Shown piece after piece: positions 1-9,200 of a DNA stretch of 64,000 nucleotides (its first letter is position 1; the number at the start of each line of letters is the position of its first letter). The translations under genes and the position numbers were made by a program. The notes below the pieces were generated by a model. It was not told the origin of the DNA. It searched no databases and saw only the letters and a program-made list of their open reading frames with translations. Origin of the DNA: Candidatus Gastranaerophilales bacterium (GTDB taxonomy: Bacteria > Cyanobacteriota > Vampirovibrionia > Gastranaerophilales > Gastranaerophilaceae); contig CANRGC010000001.1 in the NCBI GenBank assembly GCA_947630045.1, positions 1-64,000 on the forward strand, written 5' to 3'.

Positions 1-353
1 ACTTCCCCGCAACGGTTCAAGCCCTCTTTCTTTTCTTTACCTTCGCTTTCTTTTCTTTGATGGGCGCTTGAACAAAGTGGAAATTTCGTAGCACGGAGTG
101 AGCATAGCGAACGGAGCTGCGCCAAGGCGAACATTTGGCGGAGCGACTTGAAACCGATTAGGTTTCAATTGAGCGAAGTCCAAAAAAGTGAGCCGCTAGG
201 AATTTCCAAGAAGAAAGCGAAATAAACTCCGACAAAAAGCAAGACACCTTGCTTTTTGGAGAGGGTAATTACGGAGTAATTACACCCGCAAGTGGCGCTC
301 AATGCGCCATAAAGGTGGAAAAAAAATTAATGCGCCATAACAACATAAAAAAA
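1..353. other. Gene-free hairpin-rich region
   Basis: No convincing coding frame is present. The stretch is visibly richer in G+C than its surroundings and is packed with inverted repeats. A long imperfect palindrome spans 42-221: TTCGCTTTCTT at 42-52 pairs with AAGAAAGCGAA at 211-221, and GGAAATTTCGTAGC at 79-92 pairs imperfectly with GCTAGGAATTTCC at 195-207. Inside it GAAACC (150-155) faces GGTTTC (161-166). Three further hairpins follow: 234-257, 263-287 and 293-309. CTTTCTTTTCTTT also occurs twice as a direct repeat near 26-58. It may be a structured RNA, a MITE-like element or a terminator cluster; the sequence alone does not decide. Confidence 0.6.
234..257. terminator. Hairpin, possible terminator
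   Basis: AAAAAGCAAG and CTTGCTTTTT form a perfect 10-bp stem around a 4-nt loop (ACAC). The A-run on one side and T-run on the other would let it act as an intrinsic terminator in either direction, for example for minus-strand transcripts coming from the tRNA. The G+C core is only five pairs. Confidence 0.45.
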
Positions 354-427
354 TAGCTGAGGACAGATTCGAACTGTCGACCTTGCGGGTATGAGCCGCA
401 CGCTCTCACCAACTGAGCTACTCAGCC
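354..427 (-). tRNA. tRNA with CAT anticodon (Met or Ile2)
   Basis: On the minus strand a complete 74-nt cloverleaf can be folded. The acceptor stem GGCTGAG pairs with CTCAGCT, with one G-T pair at the first position. The D-arm contains AGCTCAGTTGGTGAGAGC, the anticodon stem TGCGG/CCGCA encloses loop CTCATAC with anticodon CAT, and the T-arm contains GGTTCGAATC-like sequence (CAGTTCGAATCTG). The closed first pair argues against an initiator tRNA, whose 1-72 pair is normally mismatched. Elongator Met and lysidine-modified Ile2 both carry CAT in the gene, and I cannot separate them by eye. CCA is not encoded. A run of seven T follows the 3' end. Confidence 0.93.
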
Positions 428-523
428 ATTTGCTTAAATTTGCGTCGGCTAAATAAAAAGCCGATAAAAAGCAAACTCTGCCATTATTATTTCAAAAACA
501 AAAAATTTTATCAAGCATAAATT

Positions 524-1108
524 TTATAAAAGCCCCTTTGTCGAAGGAACTTCATCCGCCTTTTTGTCGTCAATTTCAATTGCGGCTCTAAGCGCTCTTG
601 CAAAAGCCTTAAAAGAACATTCGATAATATGGTGAGTGTCAAAGCCGTCCAACTGTTTGATATGTAGAGTTATCAGAGAGTTTTGCGCAAAAGAGTTAAA
701 AAAGTGAGGTAACAAAACCGTTTCAAAATCTGAAGTTCTTTCATCTTCAATTTTAAACTCGGTTTTTGAAAACGCCCTGCCTGATATGTCAAGCGCACAC
801 AGAATGAGCGCCTCATCCATAGGCAAAATAACAGAAGAATAGCGCTTTATGCCTTTTTTATCTTCAAGAGCTTCCAAAAAAGATTGTCCGAGAGCAATTC
901 CGACATCTTCAATTACATGATGATTATCTTTGTCAACGGAAACAACATTCAAATCAAGGTCAAAATTACCGTGGTAACAAAACTGTTCAAGCATATGATC
1001 AAAAAACTTAATTCCCGTTGAAATATTATATTTTCCGCTCCCTTTCGGGTTAAATTTCAACGAAATTTGAGTTTCTTTAGTATTTCTTGTTTTTTCAACC
1101 GTTTGCAT
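524..1108 (-). CDS. hisB: Imidazoleglycerol-phosphate dehydratase
   Basis: Catalyses step 6 of histidine synthesis: dehydration of imidazole glycerol phosphate to imidazole acetol phosphate, in the cytosol. The 194-residue protein is full length for a monofunctional IGPD. It shows the family's metal-binding motifs: FFDHMLEQFCYHG, then HHVIEDVGIALGQ, and near the C-terminus DTHHIIECSFKAFARALR. There is no fused N-terminal phosphatase as in the bifunctional E. coli HisB. The ATG start lies 14 bp inside the end of the upstream hisC-HAD fusion gene, so the two are translationally coupled. It is the last gene of a minus-strand unit (cysteine-cluster protein, hisC-HAD, hisB). Confidence 0.96.
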   Translation of the reverse strand: MQTVEKTRNTKETQISLKFNPKGSGKYNISTGIKFFDHMLEQFCYHGNFDLDLNVVSVDKDNHHVIEDVGIALGQSFLEALEDKKGIKRYSSVILPMDEALILCALDISGRAFSKTEFKIEDERTSDFETVLLPHFFNSFAQNSLITLHIKQLDGFDTHHIIECSFKAFARALRAAIEIDDKKADEVPSTKGLL

Positions 1109-2846
1109 AAACTTCCTCGCAAGCTAATTTTATAATATTATCCGGACTTTTGACAACCCCTTTTGCGCCACTTTCAAAAAGCCTTTTTTCGGTGTCGTCA
1201 ACGCTTGAAGCATTTGGCGGAATAACGCCGTAAGCAAGGACACTGGCGTCAACACCCGCTTTAACGTCATCAACCGTGTCACCAAAATATAAAACTTTTG
1301 AATATTTACACTTTTTCTTGATTAAATTCAAACCGAACGGATCAGGCTTAAAATGACCTTCGACGTCGTCAGACGTAACAATATAAGAAAAATATTTTTT
1401 TATTTTTGAGCGTTCAAGCGAATATAAGGCTTCATTTTTCGGGCGCATGGTAAAAAGCGCACAGTCAGCATATTTAGAAAGTTCTTTAAAGAAATTTTCG
1501 TCTAAAACACAGACCTCTCTGTCGATTAAACCGCAGGAAGGCTTTCTGTCTTCTTTGAAAAACAAATTCTGGAAAATATCCACCATTTCATTGTAATCAG
1601 CCTCGCACCCGCCCTGTTTAATGAGAAAGTGAGTAACATCCCAATCGTTGCACATTCTTCCGAGATTTTTAACCTCTTGGATAGCGACATCGGAAGGCTT
1701 ATAGCCCAAATAGTGTTCAAAAGTCATTTTTATCGCTTCTCTGTAAGAATTTTGAACATCAAATATAACCCCGTCCATATCAAACACAAAAAGCGGGCGG
1801 AAAGAAAAACAAGATAAAAACCTTTCAGTGTCTTCAAGACGTGGAAGGGTTATCCTGAAAGTGTTTTCAAGAAAAGGAACATTTTTAAAATATTTAACTT
1901 TTATGTTTTTAGACAAAAGTTTTTGATAATAAAAATCGGCATATTCGCCAAAATTACACAAAATAAAGTTTGCTTCCGTCTGATAAACCTTAAAGCCCAA
2001 TGAAGAAAGAGCGTCCGTAATAATTTCTTTTGAGCGCATAAATTTCTTTTTGTTTTCATAAAAATAATTCAAGTCTGAAAGCGCCGCAATTCCTGCATGA
2101 AGTGCGTATGCGTTAACGGAATATGGCGATATGACTTTTCTTACTTCGGAAATAATTGAAGGATGAGCAAAAATACAGCCCAAACGAAGCCCCGCAAGCG
2201 CAAAATCTTTTGAAAAAGACCTCAATATAACAAGATTTTCATAATCTTTAAAAAGGGAGTAATATTTTTTTTCATCTTCTTTTGAATAGTTAAAATAAGT
2301 GCAATCCAAAACAACGAGCCTTTCTTTAAAATTTGAAAGAAGCTTTTGAATTGTTTCAGGTGGAATAACCTCTCCTGTTGGGTTATTGGGCGATGTCATA
2401 TATAAAATTTTAACATCATCGGTTATATTTTGAACAAAATAGTCATAGTCAAAATAAAAATCGTTATGATAGGGAACTTCCTCAAAAATTGCGCCGATAC
2501 AGTCACAATAAAGTTTTGGCATTGAAAATGTCGGCGAAAAGGAAAGAACTTTATCCCCTTCTTCCAAATAAGCGGAAAATATAGAGTTAATCGCCTCGTC
2601 GCACCCGTTTGTTAAAAGAATGCCATCAGAATTATGATTAAAATGTTTTGAAAGCTTGTCGATTAATTCGCCATAAGCGGGGTAAAACTTGATTTTATCG
2701 GGCGATAAATTCCTCAAAGTTTCAATCACAACGGGGGAAGGCCCGTACGAGTTTTCGTTTGAATCAAGTTTTAAGTCAACATCCTGATAATATCTGTCAA
2801 TCAGGTAAGGTTTAATGTTTGCAAGAGTTTTCTTTGGTTTAATCAT
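1095..2846 (-). CDS. hisC: HisC aminotransferase-HAD phosphatase fusion
   Basis: A 583-residue two-domain protein. Residues 1-350 are a class I/II PLP aminotransferase of the histidinol-phosphate type: LDSNENSYGPSP at 27-38, TSPNNPTGE at 151-159, and SFSKDFALAGLRLG with the PLP lysine at K213. Residues about 351-583 are a HAD-superfamily phosphatase with DMDGV (nucleophile D356, acid/base D358), T466 as motif II, K500 as motif III and GDTVDD at 522-527 as motif IV. HisC converts imidazole acetol phosphate to L-histidinol phosphate. The fused HAD domain could then remove the phosphate (step 8), the activity that sits on HisB in E. coli. The phosphatase substrate is inference; the domain could instead be a general sugar or glycolate-type phosphatase. 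The gene overlaps hisB by 14 bp, which supports the pathway assignment. Confidence 0.9.
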   Translation of the reverse strand: MIKPKKTLANIKPYLIDRYYQDVDLKLDSNENSYGPSPVVIETLRNLSPDKIKFYPAYGELIDKLSKHFNHNSDGILLTNGCDEAINSIFSAYLEEGDKVLSFSPTFSMPKLYCDCIGAIFEEVPYHNDFYFDYDYFVQNITDDVKILYMTSPNNPTGEVIPPETIQKLLSNFKERLVVLDCTYFNYSKEDEKKYYSLFKDYENLVILRSFSKDFALAGLRLGCIFAHPSIISEVRKVISPYSVNAYALHAGIAALSDLNYFYENKKKFMRSKEIITDALSSLGFKVYQTEANFILCNFGEYADFYYQKLLSKNIKVKYFKNVPFLENTFRITLPRLEDTERFLSCFSFRPLFVFDMDGVIFDVQNSYREAIKMTFEHYLGYKPSDVAIQEVKNLGRMCNDWDVTHFLIKQGGCEADYNEMVDIFQNLFFKEDRKPSCGLIDREVCVLDENFFKELSKYADCALFTMRPKNEALYSLERSKIKKYFSYIVTSDDVEGHFKPDPFGLNLIKKKCKYSKVLYFGDTVDDVKAGVDASVLAYGVIPPNASSVDDTEKRLFESGAKGVVKSPDNIIKLACEEVYANG

Positions 2847-2869
2847 AGAAAAATCATACCATAATAAAG

Positions 2870-3277
2870 TTATTTTGTAATCTTTGAAATAATGTCTTTA
2901 AATTTTTCAATCGGCTCAAGCCTGTAGCCGCAATCGGGCGAAAGCGCTCCGCCCATTTTGAAAATTTCTTCCATAGGATATTTTCTGCAAATCGGGGGTC
3001 TGAAAAAATGAATTTTGCATTTTCTTGTTTTGCTGTCAAGGTTTCTGCATTTGAATAAAAGCCCGAGTTCGTCTTTGCCGACAACATCAAGCCCTCTGTA
3101 AAAGGAATGAAAGAGTTTTAACCTTTGAAATTCTTCCACGGTTTGAATGAAGCCCTTTTTGCCGTGGTTAACGTAAATGTTTTCGCAGCATTTGCCGCAA
3201 GCTTTGCATTCCCCTTTTCTAATATATTTTTTCTTCAAAATTTTTGTCAAAAAAAATTTTTTTATCCTGTCATACAT
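2870..3277 (-). CDS. YkgJ-like cysteine-cluster protein
   Basis: A 135-residue protein of the CxxCxxCC zinc/iron-chelating family (YkgJ/UPF0153). It shows CKACGKCC near residues 23-30, then CRNLDSKTRKCKIHFFRPPIC and CRKYP, the family's typical cysteine spacing. The family is predicted to bind a metal or an Fe-S cluster; its cellular role is poorly known. It heads the minus-strand unit and lies 23 bp before hisC-HAD. No Shine-Dalgarno sequence precedes the ATG. Instead TAGAAT sits 6 nt upstream of it, so the mRNA may be leaderless. Confidence 0.85.
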   Translation of the reverse strand: MYDRIKKFFLTKILKKKYIRKGECKACGKCCENIYVNHGKKGFIQTVEEFQRLKLFHSFYRGLDVVGKDELGLLFKCRNLDSKTRKCKIHFFRPPICRKYPMEEIFKMGGALSPDCGYRLEPIEKFKDIISKITK

Positions 3278-3283
3278 AACAAT

Positions 3284-3311
3284 ATTCTATCATTTTTATG
3301 GTATATTTCAA
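3284..3311 (-). promoter_or_regulatory. Promoter of the cysteine-cluster/his unit
   Basis: On the minus strand TTGAAA (3311-3306), a 16-bp spacer and TAGAAT (3289-3284) resemble a sigma-70-type promoter. The -10 box ends 6 nt before the ATG at 3277, placing the expected transcription start on or next to the start codon. Confidence 0.5.
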
Positions 3312-3340
3312 AAAGAAGACTACTTGCAAGGAGATATTAC

Positions 3341-4855
3341 ATGAAAGACAGAGTTTTACTATGTATTCTGGACGGGTGGGGAATTTCAAAAGATACCGAA
3401 TATAATGCGGTATATCAAGCAAACACCCCGAATTATGATAAATTTATTCAGACAATGTCAAACACAACAATTCATGCTGACGGCTTAAATGTCGGACTTC
3501 CCGAAGGTCAAATGGGAAACTCGGAAGTCGGACATTTAAATATCGGTGCGGGAAGAATTGTGTATCAAGAGTTAACACGAATAAACAAAGAAATTCAAGA
3601 AAAAACATTCTTTAAAAACGAAGAATTTTTAAAAGCGATTGACCATGTCAAGAAAAACAATTCTTCACTTCATATATACGGGCTTGTTTCCTCGGGCGGC
3701 GTACATTCCGCAATGAATCATCTTGAGGCGGCAATAAAAATGGCGGCCGAAAACGGACTTAAGGACGTTTATGTACATGCATTTTTAGACGGCAGAGATA
3801 CCCCGCCGAAAAGCGCACAAACCTTTTTGAAAGAAATTGAAGACACCCTTAAAGCGAATAATCTTCCGCCGATTGCAAGCGTTATAGGAAGATATTACGC
3901 AATGGACAGAGATAAAAGGTGGGAAAGAATTGAAAAAGCTTATAATTGTTTGGTATTAGGCGAAGGAAACAAAGCGGAAAATTCGATTTCGGGCGTTCAA
4001 GCCTCATATGACAAGGATGTTACCGACGAATTTGTTGAACCGATAGTTGTTGGCGGCAAAAGAATTTCAGACAACGATGCCGTTATTTTCTTTAACTACA
4101 GACCGGACAGGGCGAGAGAAATTACAAGAGCCGTTGCAACAAAAGACTTTGACGGCTTTGACAGAAAAAAAGTTGTAAATAACCTTTATTATGTCTGCAT
4201 GACGCAATATGACGAAACTTTGGGCTTGCCAATCGCATTCAAGCCTCAAAAACTCGTAAACATTTTGGGACATGTTCTGGATAATAACAATATTAAACAG
4301 TTCAGAACCGCAGAAACCGAGAAATACGCCCATATAACATTTTTCTTTAACGGCGGCGTTGAAGAACCTTGCAAACTTGAAACCAGAAGGCTTGTTGCCT
4401 CTCCGAAAGTTGCAACTTACGATATGAAGCCCGAAATGAGCGCATACGAAGTCTGTGACAATGTTTTAGAGGCGCTTGACAACAAAGAATACGGTTTTAT
4501 CCTTGTAAACTTTGCAAACCCTGATATGGTAGGGCATACAGGAGTAATGGAAGCCGCAGTTAAGGCTTGCGGTGCGGTAGACGAGTGTGTGGGAAAAATT
4601 GCCGAAAAAGCGCTTAAAAACGGCGTTAAAATGATTATAACGGCAGACCACGGCAATGCGGAATGGATGTATAACAAAGAAACTAAAGCGCCGCAAACTG
4701 CGCACACAACAAACATTGTTCCTTTTATAATCGTAGACAATAAAAAATATAATTTAAGAGAAACAGGCGCACTTTGCGACATTGCGCCAACCGTTTTGGA
4801 ATTAATGGGAATTGAACAGCCAAAAGAAATGACAGGGCACTCTATGCTTTCTTAA
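3341..4855 (+). CDS. gpmI: 2,3-bisphosphoglycerate-independent phosphoglycerate mutase
   Basis: Interconverts 3- and 2-phosphoglycerate in glycolysis, using two Mn ions and a phosphoserine intermediate. The 504-residue protein opens with the family signature MKDRVLLCILDGWGIS. Catalytic Ser61 lies in GQMGNSEVGHLNIGAGR, and the C-terminal metal site contains ADHGNAEWM and AHTTN. I chose the ATG at 3341 because AAGGAGAT at 3327-3334 is well placed and the family begins exactly here; a longer reading back to 3125 would only add antisense of the cysteine-cluster gene. The last 14 bp overlap the convergent lgt gene. Confidence 0.96.
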   Translation: MKDRVLLCILDGWGISKDTEYNAVYQANTPNYDKFIQTMSNTTIHADGLNVGLPEGQMGNSEVGHLNIGAGRIVYQELTRINKEIQEKTFFKNEEFLKAIDHVKKNNSSLHIYGLVSSGGVHSAMNHLEAAIKMAAENGLKDVYVHAFLDGRDTPPKSAQTFLKEIEDTLKANNLPPIASVIGRYYAMDRDKRWERIEKAYNCLVLGEGNKAENSISGVQASYDKDVTDEFVEPIVVGGKRISDNDAVIFFNYRPDRAREITRAVATKDFDGFDRKKVVNNLYYVCMTQYDETLGLPIAFKPQKLVNILGHVLDNNNIKQFRTAETEKYAHITFFFNGGVEEPCKLETRRLVASPKVATYDMKPEMSAYEVCDNVLEALDNKEYGFILVNFANPDMVGHTGVMEAAVKACGAVDECVGKIAEKALKNGVKMIITADHGNAEWMYNKETKAPQTAHTTNIVPFIIVDNKKYNLRETGALCDIAPTVLELMGIEQPKEMTGHSMLS

Positions 4856-5630
4856 CAACATAAAAAATTCCGCAAAGACCGATTAAAATTCCAAAAAGCG
4901 AAATTAACACGGGGAACGGAATGTTAAAAAAGTAAAAAACAGTGTCCAGTCTGAAAAATTCAAGAACGGCTCTTATTAAAGAATAAAAAAGAATATAGAT
5001 AAAAAACACTAAACCGTCATATTTATTGGCGGTTTTTTTATAGACAAAAAAGAGAATAACAAAAAGAATAAAGTTTAGAAGTGATTCATATAAAAAAGTC
5101 GGGTGAAAATATTCATAATTAATGAATTGGGGCGGTCTTAAGGAATGGGGCACAAAAAGTTTAAAAGGCACATTTGACAAAACGGGATACCCGAAAGCTT
5201 CCGAATTAAAAAAATTTCCCCACCTTCCGACAGCCTGACCGAGAGGAAGAACGAAGCAAACGGCATCTGCGTAATTTAAAAAAGGAAGTTTCTTTTTTTT
5301 GAGATATAAAAGCCCGAAAATAATTCCCGCCAAAATTGCGCCATGGATGGAAATTCCGCCGTTCCAAACACAAAAAATTTCAATCGGGTGTTTAAGATAA
5401 TAATCAAGACTTAAACAAACATAATAAAGCCTTGCGCCTATTATTGCAAAAATTACAAGCAAGGGCGCCATGTCATATAAAACGTCTTTCTTAACGGGCA
5501 TGTTATATTTTTTGATATATAAGAACATGACAGCAAAAGAAATAATAACGGCTAAAAAAATGCAAAGCGAATAAATACGGATAGGAATATCAAAAACTGA
5601 AAAAACAGAAGAAAAAGGATATAAGACCAT
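4842..5630 (-). CDS. lgt: Prolipoprotein diacylglyceryl transferase
   Basis: Integral inner-membrane enzyme that moves diacylglycerol from phosphatidylglycerol to the lipobox cysteine of prolipoproteins. The 262-residue protein has about seven hydrophobic segments, the Lgt signature GRWGNFFNSEAFG in mid-sequence, GGISIHGA, and HPTFLYES before the C-terminal helices. Its start lies 2 bp after the stop of a TPR lipoprotein gene on the same strand, so the transferase sits in one operon with a likely substrate. Its 3' end overlaps convergent gpmI. Confidence 0.94.
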   Translation of the reverse strand: MVLYPFSSVFSVFDIPIRIYSLCIFLAVIISFAVMFLYIKKYNMPVKKDVLYDMAPLLVIFAIIGARLYYVCLSLDYYLKHPIEIFCVWNGGISIHGAILAGIIFGLLYLKKKKLPFLNYADAVCFVLPLGQAVGRWGNFFNSEAFGYPVLSNVPFKLFVPHSLRPPQFINYEYFHPTFLYESLLNFILFVILFFVYKKTANKYDGLVFFIYILFYSLIRAVLEFFRLDTVFYFFNIPFPVLISLFGILIGLCGIFYVVKKA

Positions 5631-5632
5631 GT

Positions 5633-6223
5633 TTATTCTGACACTTTCATATCCGAAAAAAGTTCATCCTCAGAAATTTTGTATTCAACGCAAGCGCTTG
5701 AAATTTGCTTTTTAAGCAAAGCTATATGGTCAGTCACCTTTTGAATTTCGTCTTTATTTGAGGCAACTTTGATAAACTTTTCATATTGTTCTATAGCAGA
5801 AATAACAAGTTTTAAACCTTCCGTAACTTCTTGTCGGGTTGGGGGTTCCAAACTAACGTTTTCACTCTCTTCGTCGTCAATTTCTCTTTCATAAGAAAAC
5901 CCTTGCGACTCAAGAGCTACGCCGTATGAATAAAGAGCGTCGGGAGATTTTGGCTGAATTTTAAGTGCATGTTCAAGCTCATTAATTGCGTTTTTGTAGT
6001 CTTCTTTTTGAACATAGGCAACTCCGAGGTTATACCTTGATTCAAAAACATTTTCATCCAAATCAACACTTGATTTAAATCGTGCAATGGCGTTGTCATA
6101 ATCTCCGTTTTGGAGATAATCGGCGCCCATTTGGTTTAATTCCTGTATGGCAAGGCTGTTAATGCAAGCTGTGCAAAAAAGGCTTGCAAACAAAATACAC
6201 ACCAACAAAAAAAACTTTTTCAA
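5633..6223 (-). CDS. TPR-repeat lipoprotein
   Basis: A 196-residue exported protein. It starts with a lipoprotein signal, MKKFFLLVCILFASLFCTAC, whose lipobox cysteine is C20. TPR repeats cover roughly residues 30-110 (ADYLQNGDYDNAIARFKSSV, YNLGVAYVQKEDYKNAINEL). The C-terminal third is acidic and probably helical. The start is a TTG at 6223 with GAGG 8 nt upstream. It immediately precedes lgt. TPR lipoproteins usually act as scaffolds at the membrane; the partner here is unknown. Confidence 0.85.
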   Translation of the reverse strand: MKKFFLLVCILFASLFCTACINSLAIQELNQMGADYLQNGDYDNAIARFKSSVDLDENVFESRYNLGVAYVQKEDYKNAINELEHALKIQPKSPDALYSYGVALESQGFSYEREIDDEESENVSLEPPTRQEVTEGLKLVISAIEQYEKFIKVASNKDEIQKVTDHIALLKKQISSACVEYKISEDELFSDMKVSE

Positions 6224-6292
6224 ACAAATATCCTCTAATACGTGTTAAATACATTTTATTCGACAAAAGAAAAGAATGCAAGAATGTTAAAA

Positions 6293-9200
6293 TCAGTTTA
6301 GCCATGTAAATGATTTAACTGCGTCGGTTGCCGAGATAGCGCCGTTCATTTTAACGCTGAAAATTCTGAAATCATCGTTACTCAAATTCATTAAAGGAAT
6401 TTTATTTATGTTTTGCAAAAGCTGGGTTTTAAAAAGTTCATCAGCTTTATTTTTTGTCACCATGTTCAAAACCGAAACAACGGAAGCGTTTCCAATCGGG
6501 CCTAAGAGGTTAGAGATTTTTCTTGAAAGTTTTCCTAAAATTTCAATATCGCCGACTCCGGTTGCTATATCATACGTTCCGCTTGTATAAGTTGAAAGTT
6601 CATCCCCTTGGGAATATATTTTTAAATCTTTTACCATGCCCGAGTCGATTTTTAAATTACCTGAAATTTTATTAAAATTGCCCTGTCTGTATGGTTTTAA
6701 AAGTTCAATAACATTATTTAAAGTAAGCCCGAAAATTCCGCTCTTAATGAAATTTGAAGCCCTTAAGAGATATTCGATTGACCCGAGTTTAGGCATTCTT
6801 CCGTCTTGAATTTCAAAATCTGCAACAGCCTTGATTTTATCAATATAGTTGACATAATCAAAATCTTTCATTTCCATAGTAAAGTTGCCGCTTGTGTTTC
6901 CGTAAACCTGTCCCGTCATATTGAAAAATGCTTTTGTAAGAAGGTCGGCGTCACAGTTTAAGAAAGTTGATGAAACCTTTATATCATCGGTTAAAAAGTT
7001 ATATTTACCCTTCCCCTTAATCAGTCCGCCCGCTATGGCAATATAAGAGTCATTTATTATTAACGAAGAATCTTTGGGAGAGTGTGAAAAGTTAAGTTTT
7101 AAGGAATTTGCTTCCACTCCGTTCAGAATAATTTTATCGACAAGAATAGCGCCTTTCTTAATTTGAACATCGGAAGGAGAAAGGGTTATGTTCTGTGTTT
7201 GAGCGGCATGAGGGGTGTTTGAAATTTTTGTTGCCGTTTCAGAGAAAGAATCAAACGCCTTTATGAGGTTATCAACCGAAATTTCGCTTGAGTGAATATT
7301 CAAACTGTCAATAACAAAAGGAAAGGTGACTTTGTTTTCAAAATTAACGAGAAAATCAACGGGAGTGTCAAATATGACAAGTTTAAAAGTAGCCCTGCCC
7401 GTATTTTTATTTAAAACGATATTAATATTTTCAACAACAGAATCATAAATCGGGAGAAAAACTTTTGAAAAAACAAGGTTTCCGTTCGCCTTTATATTTG
7501 ACAGAGAGCCGTTCAAAACAAGATTGGAAACAAATTCTCCTTCTTTTGCAATTGAGCGCTTAAACAAAAGGTTTATAAACCTTGCGGGGGCGGGGTTAGG
7601 AGTATAAAACTTAAGGTTTTTAAACTCGACATCATTTTTATTAAGCCTTATTCCGCCCGAGATTTTTATAAGGTCGTAAGGCACATGTTTTTTATTATGA
7701 AGAATATATCTGAAATATCTTATATAGTTAATATCCGCATAGTTTCCCGTGAATTTGATTTTTGAAGAAATCTCTCTTTTTGAAGCGGTGTCGCCAAGCC
7801 TAACGCCCATATAGTTGATGTCAGAGCCTTCATTTATCACGGCGGTAAGATAAGTTGTATAAGAATTTAATCTGCCTTGAATTCTGCCCTTTAATGACAT
7901 ATCGCCCGTTAATAAAACAGGATATTTCAAAAGCGGGTTAATTACCCTGTCACAAGTTTCTTCAGAAAGGTTAGCCGCCATATAAAGATTTAATTCAGGG
8001 TTTATATCGCCGTCAGATTGAATAAAACCGTCTATATATAAAGGAATTCCGCCATAGGTTAAATTGAAAGATTTAAGATAGGTTTTTTCATTTTTAAGTT
8101 TAATTTTGCCGTCTATAAGGTTAACTTTATTTCCTGTTTTTGAATCTGTAAAAGAAATTTTTGAAGGATTAATCTCGCCGTCGATTTTGTCAGCAAACAA
8201 CTTGATATTGCCTGAAACAGAGCCTTGAAAATCTTTAAACGCATTGACGTTTTTTCTCTGGTTTGAAGGCAGCAATTTTGCAAAAAGATCAACATAAGAC
8301 TTTAAAGAAGAATTGTAAAGGGTAACTTTTAAATTATTAAAAGGCTTTTGAGAAGCAAATTTATCAATATAGCCGTTTAAAAGAATATCGACATTTGAAG
8401 CCGAAATTCTAAGCCCGTTAAATTTCACGGATTTGCCCTTGAGAGAAATATCGCCCTGTTTAATGTTAAAATCGGAATTTGGAAGGTTAATTCCCTTTAT
8501 ATAACCCGAAAAATCAAATTTTGATAAATCAAGCTCGGCAGAATTTGGATAAACAAGTCCCCTTGCTTCGACATCAGCCTTTAGGGCAAACTTGCTTGAA
8601 TTAAAAATTTGAGCCAAATTTTTTGCAAATATCCTGTTTTGAGGCGCAAAAAGCGAAATGTTATCTGTAATAAAATCTCCGACGGAAGAAGAATTAATAT
8701 TATCCGAGAAAAATTTTAAATCAACCATGGAAGGAATACCGTGGACTATTTTATTTTTTGAGCCCTTTTGTTCAACTTTGCCGGTGATTTTAAACGGAGA
8801 ATCATAAATATCCGCACTCAGATTGAAATCGGCGCTGTTTTCAAAATTGAGTTCTCCTTTAACATTTGTGGTTTTAATATCAGGCTCTATTGTAAGAGAA
8901 TTCCCCTTGAAGGTAATTTTTCCTTTTGCAAAAACAGAGTCTGAACTTTGCCCGAATACTGCGTCAGGAGGAATATTTCCGTATAAATTCATATTAAAAT
9001 CTATATTTCCCGAGTCGGGTTTAAAACTCTTTAAAAATTCCCCCCCGTCAAGCGCAGATGTAACAATTGGGGAAGTTTGCGCAATATTCATGGCTTTTTT
9101 TGCGGAAATGTCTTTCACGTCAACCAGAACATTTAAATTCCCGAGTGTGTCGGCTTTTCCGTCTATTGAAACATTAGCACCGTCAATTTTGCCCTTAGCC

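Noticed and set aside
3125-3340. Longer N-terminus for gpmI
   Set aside because: The extension is antisense to the cysteine-cluster gene, lies before a good ribosome site at 3327-3334, and is not part of the family.
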